This document shows positions 57,063 to 64,000 of a stretch of DNA of 64,000 nucleotides, in pieces. The DNA lies in assembly GCA_025677825.1 (NCBI GenBank), contig JAIXMO010000002.1, positions 930,001-994,000 on the forward strand, given 5' to 3'. A program made the translations under genes and the position numbers. Below the pieces are notes generated by a model, which was given only the letters and a program-made list of their open reading frames with translations, was not told the DNA's origin and ran no database searches. Each line of letters starts with the position of its first letter. Position 1 is the first letter of the stretch. The stretch is from Helicostylum pulchrum (lineage: Eukaryota > Mucoromycota > Mucoromycetes > Mucorales > Mucoraceae).

Positions 57063-57750
57063 TTTTTTTTTTTTTTTTTACAAAAGGTTTGTAAAGGAAA
57101 AACAGAAAAGCGCGACAACCGCGTAAAGTGGGTTACTTTTCTGAACTGGAATTCGCGACTGCGTTTATGTGACGTTTTATACAAGTTCCAAAGTGCTTTG
57201 ATTAAATAGAGCAAAAAGGGCGTAAGTGATTTTTTTTTTCTATGTATGCATGTTTAAAAAAACATTATATCTTATATTCTGCTTTTTTTTTTCAGTAGTT
57301 TTGCTTTCTTTATACTCGTACAAACGGATATGGTTCCTCTTAGAGCAGCCGCATCTATTTAGTGGTTTTGTGAAATTGGATTCCACCCTTAAAACCGAAT
57401 ACTCTTAAATATAGCCGCAAGAGAAAATCTTGGTTGAGCCAACTTTGATGGCCCCAGTATTGAATCGATTTGGGAAAAATCCCGGTGTTTTTCTTCAAAT
57501 AATCTTGAAAACATCATCCGCTATGAATATTAGTCTAGTTGTGTTAGGCTATTTTTTTGTTTTGTTAACTTAGCTCCCTATCTCTTCACATGTAAAAAAA
57601 AAAAAAGGTCGCACATATTTATCAAAATAAAACACAGAATGAAAGTCTTCGAAGCCAGAGATAAATAAATCAATGCTAGACAGCTTTTTATCTTTTTTTT
57701 AAACAATAAAATACAATATCAATAAAATAACTTTTTTATTTATTCTGTGT
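57063..57750. other. RFC4 upstream region and edge of the right accessory block
   Basis: Begins with a T/A homopolymer directly at the RFC4 start. It includes the front half of the dispersed module (57314-57350), then AT-rich DNA. No gene seen. Confidence 0.45.
57314..57350 (+). repeat. Partial copy of the dispersed 5' module (R3)
   Basis: CTCGTACAAACGGATATGG then TTCCTCTTAGAGCAGCCGCA matches the front of R1 (CAAACGGATACGGTTC, ACCGCAGC) and R2 (GTACAAACCGATAAGGTTC, TCTTAGAG). The back half of the module is missing. Confidence 0.5.
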
Positions 57751-57779
57751 AATGATCATAATCGTACTATTCAAAAGAT

Positions 57780-59000
57780 GAAATTTTCTTTTTGGAACTG
57801 CTTGATAATTTGAAGGTCTAGCTTTTTTATTTCGTCTTTAAGCTTCCCTTTAGTGAGCAGAAGGATTGAGTCTTTTTCTTGTACGGTCAAATGTGTAATT
57901 CCTTCATTTCTGTTGGCAGCATCTTCCAAGTGTTAGCACCGTTTGATTATACGATTTCAGTTTATTAAAGTTACCATCTTTAACTAAAGCGTTAAAAGTC
58001 AAGTCGGCGTCCTTGCTTAAACCCCTATAATGATTCCTTTTTGGCAATGAGTCTCAACGCTCTTGTCACTTCGCTTTTCGTAACCGGCCTGGTTACAAAG
58101 CACCGTAACACCATAGATGCTATCTTCTTATAACATACTACATCAATGTCTTTTTTTCGTACATTGAGAATCCGGTATTTTTTTTAGAAGAGATTCACCG
58201 TTCAGCTGACCACCGAGGCTGATTATTCTATTCCATCAAAGAGGGGATCTTATAAGGAATCTCTCAGGGCAACGCTGCTTCGTGAGCGCAGTGAGCAAAA
58301 AAAAAAAAAAAGCAGCTACTTATATGTACTGCATCAGAATGGCTTCCTAATCCTGACGAATGACCAGTCAACCGCAAAGGATCAGTAAGGTAATATGATT
58401 TGAACACAAAATTGCAGCTGTGAAATCCCCACTTCTTATCTGCGCCGACAGTGCTATACTTATTCAGTATCCTCGTACTGGTAGCGTAACTAGGTACTTT
58501 TGTTTGTAAGTAAATTGGGTGCGAAGAATTAAACACAAGACTCTTCATATCATTTGTAAGATTAGTAATAGTTGAGCCCAAGAAACATCTACGGTTATTT
58601 TGATTAATATCTCCAAAAAAGCCTCCAGTTGCTACAAGTTCCAATTGACCAATACAGATAACGATTTCGTAATATTCTGTGTTGAATCCTGTTGTTTTCT
58701 TTTGAATGAAAGCAACAGATCTTTCGTAAAATTTAAACAGGCTAGAATCAGCGCAGCTTAATGAAAGAAAACTTGAAAGCCGGTAATGTAAATCCAAATC
58801 CTATCTATGTACAAGGCTGAATCAATGTATTTACTTGCATTTTTCATGACTGTTGTATCTGCGGTTTGTAAGGTATGAGGGTAAGTTGGTAATAACGAAG
58901 CTACCGTAGTTGCGTCGACATTGTCTTTGTAATAATTTGTTGTTAATTTTTTTTACAAAGTTATTAACGCGGGGAAACGGCAAACCAACAATGCATCTTT
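57780..59000 (-). pseudogene. Degenerate multi-frame ORF remnant (locus J)
   Basis: The longest piece is a 177-codon minus-strand frame (58264-58797). It includes FNTEYYEIVICIGQLELVAT, LGSTITNLTNDMKSLVFNSS, RILNKYSTVGADKKWGFHSC and LTGHSSGLGSHSDAVHIS, and ends in a poly-Phe artefact from an A-run. Upstream on the same strand is VDATTVASLLPTYPHTLQTA (about 58915). Downstream pieces in other frames are VTRPVTKSEVTRALRLIAKK (about 58070), LSKDADLTFNALVKDGNFNK and HLTVQEKDSILLLTKGKLKD (about 57850). It looks like one decayed gene read leftward. I do not recognise the protein. It may be another member of the repeated family, but shared blocks were not found. Confidence 0.35.
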
Positions 59001-59472
59001 GTTATACACAGCTTTTGACGCGTTCTCAATTGGATCGACAGTTACTTGCTAGTCTTAACTGTAATGATTTTCTGTCTGATTAAAAGCCACGAAATAAATC
59101 TAAAGAACTATATAAGCTTACCTAGTCGTAAAACATAAGTCTAGGCTATGACTTCACACCGGGAGTAATATTTCATTTGTAATAACTGCTTCCATTCTGT
59201 TTTTTGATTTGCAGGTACTACAATGAAAATATTTTCTTGTCCCATCCTGAAACACGCGCGTTTCAGAACGCCTTTTTTTTTTTTATAAAATGAATTTTGG
59301 GAGCTTTAAGAAGAACAATATCCTTTTGTACGGGCATAAAAGAAAAAAAAACGCTAGAAAAAAAACATAATAATCAATATACGTCGTACATCCGCTCCTT
59401 CACATATATATAAAAAAAATACTTACTGCGTTGAAAAAAAACAGGGAAAGAAAAAAGTGATTTATTTATTTT

Positions 59473-59503
<31 letters not shown>

Positions 59504-59620
59504 GCAGCTTAGTTTGATAAAATAGGAGGTCCGTTCTCTTGCCCAATCTATTATATAATCATTTTTATACAAGTATATGTCTACAGCTTGTTTGCTGACA
59601 GCTTATTTTAACATATCATA
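59001..59620. other. AT-rich stretch without a gene
   Basis: Contains a (TA) run at about 59486-59502 preceded by T/A homopolymers. No gene seen. Confidence 0.45.
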
Positions 59621-59621
59621 A

Positions 59622-61127
59622 ATGTTGCTTCTACAAATTACCAAAATGAAAAGAAAAAAAAAAAAAATCGTTTTTGGAACATCAGTCGATCGAAGTGCGA
59701 GGAGTAGTACTTTGTCGAAGTCGTATTTGAATGGACTGAACAAGATTAAACGAGAATCGAAAACCCCAAAAAAAGTTAAAAATCTTATCGATAACTTGAC
59801 CCAAAAAGTATTATACAAAGAGAAAGAAGCTACAAATTCTATTAATTACACTATTACTGGAAATGGTTCCGTTTCTATTGGGTTCTATCGGTGATAATAA
59901 CAATATAAATAATGTAACTAAATTATATAATATATTATTTGTATATGAAAAGATCCTAGTATTAACTTTTGTTCTTGACAAACATAAATATAGAGCCGTA
60001 TAAAAAAATATACAAAAGTAAGAAGAAAATGAAGGAGAAAGTGAAGTTGCTGAAGAAAAATATACTTATGATAGGGATGATGATAACTTTCCGTCTGACC
60101 TCACAGTTGATCACCACCCAGGTCGAGAGTGTCAGTATTTCTTTGAGTACGAAGAAGCTAGTGATAATGAAGTTTTTGAAGAAGATGAATGGCTTATCGG
60201 TGACTTGTTTATCACTAAAAAAAATGTAGGCTGTTGAAGGAGAATACGCTAAGACTAAACAAAGATCCTGGCAGTCTCTCGGACATCCGATTACTATAAG
60301 TAAAAGGCAAAGCTCAAAATTAGTTTTAAATCTTACTCACCCCCCTTACCATTAGTGATTCCTTACCACTAGTGCTATAAATGATATATTTATTTTTGAT
60401 ACAGATATTAATATGTCCATTTCAAAATACTTTGAATTCGAAGACCACAAAGCAATAATTTCCAGTCTCAAGATAAGTAAATACCGTCCTTAACAGAGCA
60501 TCAATGTACATCAATGATGCCAAGAAATTGTCGACGTAAGATGGCATATTAAAAGAGAATTTGATAGATGTATTAAACTTTTTTTTTCAAGAACCCTCCG
60601 CACGACTGGATTACTTCTTTGGTTTTTAGTGGTAAGATACTGTGTGAGGCAGCGGAAGACAAAAATGACAGACATGCATACAGCGCATGTACTAAGCCTA
60701 GTGTAACGAAACACTTCCAGTTTTTTAATGAAATCTTGTTAACATTATTGCTGTATTTAGACTACCTTTATTAATTTCTGGATCTCCAGATTGTTCCGTT
60801 GAAGACTCTCTTGTTCACAACTACTTATCTCATTTACTGCTTTCTGTTTTTAGTAAAGATCCTTGCTTTAAAATTAAGTGGTAATTTTAAATATTTATAT
60901 GTACATTTGTATCTTAAACTAACTTTTCTGTGTTATTTAAACAGAATGTTGCTCTCGGAACTAGTAAAAAGGCAGACATGTCTATAGTTAAAGCTGCTGA
61001 AAAAAACAGTGTAACCCACCCATCCCTTCTACTGAGTGACTGTCTTCTCAAAACTACCATCTTTCTCGAAAAAGAAAAAGTACATCCGATGAATAATTTA
61101 TTTTTCCATGGTAACTCCCTTCTGTAG
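59622..61127 (+). pseudogene. Degenerate copy K of the dispersed ORF family
   Basis: On +: a basic start (MKRKKKKIVFGTSVDRSARS, 59646-), YLNGLNKIKRESKTPKKVKN, NSINYTITGNGSVSIGFYR to 59894. Then an acidic block in another register (ENEGESEVAEEKYTYDRDDD, about 60027, to EEDEWLIGDLFITKK). Then SISKYFEFEDHKAIISSLKI (about 60417), WITSLVFSGKILCEAAEDKN (about 60610), SVEDSLVHNYLSHLLLSVFS (60796-60855) and ALGTSKKADMSIVKAAEK (60947-61003). KADM followed by a hydrophobic strand may be the first acidic residue of a PD-(D/E)XK core, but the later ExK was not found. Frames change at least four times. Confidence 0.4.
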
Positions 61128-61289
61128 TATTAAAAACTGTATTTAAAAATAAATTTAAATGGTAGAGGGACTTTGTTTAAGCATTTTTCAAAATGATTTT
61201 TAGAGTGTTGAGTAATGTTGACAAGGTAAGATAAAGGGACTTGATTTCATGCTTCAGTTATTCTTTACGTGAGCGTTTCAGACTCCATA
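61128..61289. other. Boundary between element remnants
   Basis: AT-rich; nothing supportable seen. Confidence 0.3.
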
Positions 61290-62060
61290 AGTTGATTATG
61301 CTTTACTTTTATGCTTAACAATAGCCCATAATTGCTCAAGTGGATTCATTTCTGGATAGTATGATGTAAGATATAACATTTACTTTTTTTTTTTTTTGCA
61401 TAAGAGAAAATGACATGGCGGCCGAGGCGGGTAAGTACACATGATTACTATAAAAGAAAGAACTTTCTTCATTTAGAATATTTTAAAAATCCTAAGACCC
61501 AGTTTTACTTCAAAATAGTAAAGTCATCTGACAAATCGTTTTTTAATGGTACACAAACTTATTTAACCCAGCCGAGCACGCCTTTTGAAGGTGGGACGTG
61601 TGGTTTTATCTGTAAACCTTAAAAATGTGTGTGCCCCAGGGATCCCTTTTATTGTGGGAAAATAAAATTACCATTTTAGTAAAATTGAATCGGCAGCTCC
61701 CGCTTGAAAGCGTCGTTTCAAAAAAGTTTAAACCAGGAAAAAAAAAAGTTCATACAAGTACACTTTTTGAAGGTCCATTGAGTTCTCATCTGTAAGCCAT
61801 GATTTGTACGTTTAGTTTTCTCTCTCTGATTAATTACATCAATGTGGTTTCGTCTGGTACGTATCCAGTCTCTTCACTGATAAAAAAACACAATGTAGCT
61901 CGCATAAATCTACTGTCAAATCCTCAGCTGTAGTAAACCTTCTACACATAACCCTTCGTTGATTTAATGTGATTGATAACCTATTCAGTGTAAATGCTGT
62001 TTCAACTTTAAACGAAGATCCTTTTGCTTCTCTGCGAATAAGGTCTTTTTTTTTGGGACA
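61290..62060 (-). pseudogene. Tc1/mariner-like transposase remnant
   Basis: On the minus strand, 61303-61382 reads LTSYYPEMNPLEQLWAIVKH then KSKA and a stop. P.MNP.E..WA..K is the C-terminal hallmark of DDE transposases of the Tc1/mariner superfamily. About 600 bp upstream on the same strand (61890-62040) is REAKGSSFKVETAFTLNRLS, then LNQRRVMCRRFTTAEDLTVD, which could be its N-terminal DNA-binding part. The sequence between is full of stops, and the first catalytic Asp residues are not identifiable. Clear terminal repeats were not found. Confidence 0.45.
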
Positions 62061-63376
62061 TTGTTACGCACTTGTAACCAGATTATGTAGTTTTATAGGC
62101 CACCTTGACACACTTGTTCCAGTAGTGAATTAAATCGATAAAACGATATTTTTGTTCATTGGCATACTTTCATGTGTGTATCTTCTTAGTGTTACTTTTG
62201 ACATCACAAAAAAGTGAATTGTCAATTGTCAATGAAACGCAAGTGGTTCATTTAGACATTGAGTCATAATAAAATAAGTCAACAAGACTGGTCGAGAGAA
62301 AATTCTTTCTCAGCCATCGTCCGATTTAATTAGTTAAAAACCTATTTGACATTTATTCGGTAAAATCATTTTATTTTAAAGAAACCTATCAAGTAAAAAA
62401 CTATTGGAAGCTAATCTCTTTATGGTAAAAGAAAGTTATCATTTTGAAGAATAATGAATCTTTTTTGGTTTAAAGAGGGGAGACTGCAGTGTAACGTAGT
62501 GAGGCACAATTGCAATACACTGGTAGAATAGCAAACCATTTCGGTTACCTACTTGTATACATTAAAAAAAAAACTGACGGTAAAATACTAATACCGAAAA
62601 AAAAAACAAACTAAAAGCATCTCCAGTTATTATTTAAACTGTACATGCAATTGGTTTGGGAAGGAATTTCCAAAAGTAAAATATACAACTACAACGTGAC
62701 TTTTTAGCAGCAATAAAAAGAAGAAAAATGAGCAGATCTACGAATTAGAATAAAAGAGATAAGGTTAGGTCATCATATTTGTTATTGGATGTGAGTGAGA
62801 TTATAATAGGCGCTGGTAAATACACTGGATCATAGCGTGAGAAGAAATAAAGCAATTTATTGGAGGACCGGAGTTACTGTGCGAAAAAAAAAAAATCGCC
62901 ATGTGTCCAGTTGAAATAAATCGTTCTAATTTGGAGAATATGTTATTTTTATAATAGCCATACACAGTAAAGAACATCCAGAAGAAATCCGGAAGATATA
63001 TTTCGAGAATATTTCCTAATTTTGTTCTTAAATACACAAAAAAGAAAAGCTTGTAATATATCTTTTTGTAATCTTCAAAAAAAGAGTATACAAAAAATAT
63101 TAGAACCCAGGATGTATATATAAATATTTTTTTTAAAAAAGTATCATATGGCAAAACTAAGGATTGAAAGCATCAGATCCGTGTACCAAGTTCTATGATT
63201 GGTCTAAACCAGTGCGCGGTAAATCATTTTGTTCAACTGAGGTTGTATTGCCTTGATTAAGTTTTGGCGTAACCCAAACGGAGTTTCATGTTTAATCATT
63301 TATATAAAACAAGATAAAATTTCCAGATCCAAAATAATATCTTTTTTTTTTTTTTGTATACTTATCTAATAAAATA
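62061..63376. other. Non-coding stretch upstream of the peptide transporter
   Basis: About 1.3 kb. At 62486-62524 a 7-bp inverted repeat (CAGTGTA ... TACACTG) flanks 25 bp and may be an element end. The 117-codon minus-strand frame at 62801-63154 is hydrophobic low-complexity text and not accepted as a gene. The last 80 bp before the ATG is T-rich. Confidence 0.4.
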
Positions 63377-64000
63377 ATGTCTGAGAAAGTAGAGCAAGAA
63401 AAAGCTTCTCAACATTCGTATGACGATGCAGAGTTTCGGGACGATGAACTTGCTGGACCTGAACCTACAGCTCAAGATCGTTTAGAACTTCGTGAAATCA
63501 GTGATAAGATTCCTTCTACTGCTTACCTTGTTATCATCATTGAGTTCTGTGAACGTTTTACTTACTATGGTCTTAGTGGTCCCTTCCAAAATTACATCCA
63601 ACATCCTGCTCCTCCAAGCTGTAAGTATTACTTCTAAAAAACTTTTTCTTCTAAAAAACTAACATATAATATAAATAGACCCTGCTGAACAAGCTGGTGC
63701 CATGGGTAAAGGTCATCAAACTGCTACTGCTTTAACTACATTCTTCCAATTCTGGTGTTATATTACACCTATTATCGGTGCCATTATTGCCGATCAATAC
63801 CTTGGTAAATACCGCTCTATTCTCATGTTCTCAATCATTTACTTTATTGGTTTGGTTGTGTTGACTGCTACTGCTTCACCTATGGGTATTGAAAGTGGTG
63901 CAGCCTTCCCCGGTTTTATTGTTGCTATTATTATTATTGGTTTTGGTACTGGTGGTATCAAATCAAACGTGTCACCTCTTGTTGCTGAGCAATATACCAG
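63377..64000 (+). CDS. PTR2: POT/PTR2 family di/tripeptide transporter, 5' part (cut by the window end)
   Basis: Exon 1 63377-63620 and exon 2 from 63679 run off the window; the splice completes PPSYPAEQAG. The protein starts with an acidic hydrophilic tail of about 50 aa. Then the POT signatures appear: IIEFCERFTYYGLSGPFQNY (the E..ERF.YYG motif that carries the proton-coupling Glu), then AIIADQYLGKYRSI and GFGTGGIKSNVSPLVAEQY. Known role: proton-driven uptake of di- and tripeptides at the plasma membrane. About 190 residues are visible; full-length PTR2 proteins are about 600. Confidence 0.93.

Noticed and set aside
58264..58300. Cloning-vector contamination suggested by GTGAGCGCAGTGAGC
   Set aside because: The similarity to vector-like words is only a few bases long and the flanks are AT-rich fungal sequence.
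62801..63154. 117-codon minus-strand hydrophobic frame
   Set aside because: Amino-acid content reflects AT-rich DNA (Phe/Tyr/Ile/Lys runs); no conserved motif.

Overview
This window looks like nuclear DNA of an early-diverging fungus, most likely Mucoromycota and probably Mucorales. It is AT-rich and full of poly-A/T runs. Its genes carry many short GT-AG introns, mostly about 50-130 bp. Each gene is small and fungal-type, yet one encodes an Integrator subunit (INTS13/Asunder), a complex familiar from animals and missing from yeast-like fungi. The taxon is inferred from gene content and style, not from a marker gene.

Layout. 1-1.5 kb: two broken copies of a dispersed ORF family plus a 41-bp palindrome. 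1.9-5.6 kb: a small orphan gene, a fatty-aldehyde dehydrogenase (ALDH3 type, tail-anchored) and an arginase, all on +. 5.6-12.7 kb: accessory DNA with two more copies of the family. 12.7-18.9 kb: a head-to-head pair, an FGE-sulfatase-domain protein (-) and INTS13 (+). 20.2-22.0 kb: a carboxypeptidase Y-type protease. 22.4-25.8 kb: another degenerate copy and tandem repeats. 25.8-27.3 kb: an MFS transporter (-). 27.9-32.5 kb: an element graveyard. 33.4-40.5 kb: a steroid 5-alpha-reductase-like enzyme (+), a TPC1-like mitochondrial carrier (-), mitoribosomal uL23m (+) and a CreA/Mig1-type zinc-finger factor (-). 42.6-46.8 kb: two small orphan genes and degenerate coding DNA. 47.4-57.1 kb is the densest part: tRNA-Asn (-), a SWI3/SMARCC chromatin remodelling subunit (+), DOT1 H3K79 methyltransferase (+), a four-TM protein (-) head-to-head with an alkaline phosphatase (+), and the RFC4 clamp-loader subunit (-). 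57.1-63.3 kb: more element remnants, including a Tc1/mariner-like fragment. 63.4 kb to the end: the start of a POT/PTR2 peptide transporter.

How the genes work together. There is no pathway cluster. Nitrogen and amino-acid use is represented by arginase, carboxypeptidase Y and PTR2. Chromatin, transcription and DNA replication are represented by SWI3, DOT1, INTS13, the Mig1-like factor and RFC4. Most gene models were built by hand-splicing, and every one given as complete has an exon sum divisible by three.

The most interesting unexplained signal is the accessory fraction. At least eight loci carry decayed copies of what looks like one lineage-specific ORF family. Recurring blocks include SEADFIIKFW / ERDYIVKIWG and D...GEFAK / D...VEIKG / PD...GEVK, which resemble a PD-(D/E)XK nuclease core. 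Several copies are preceded by a shared sequence module of about 100 bp, so they appear to have duplicated together with their 5' flank.
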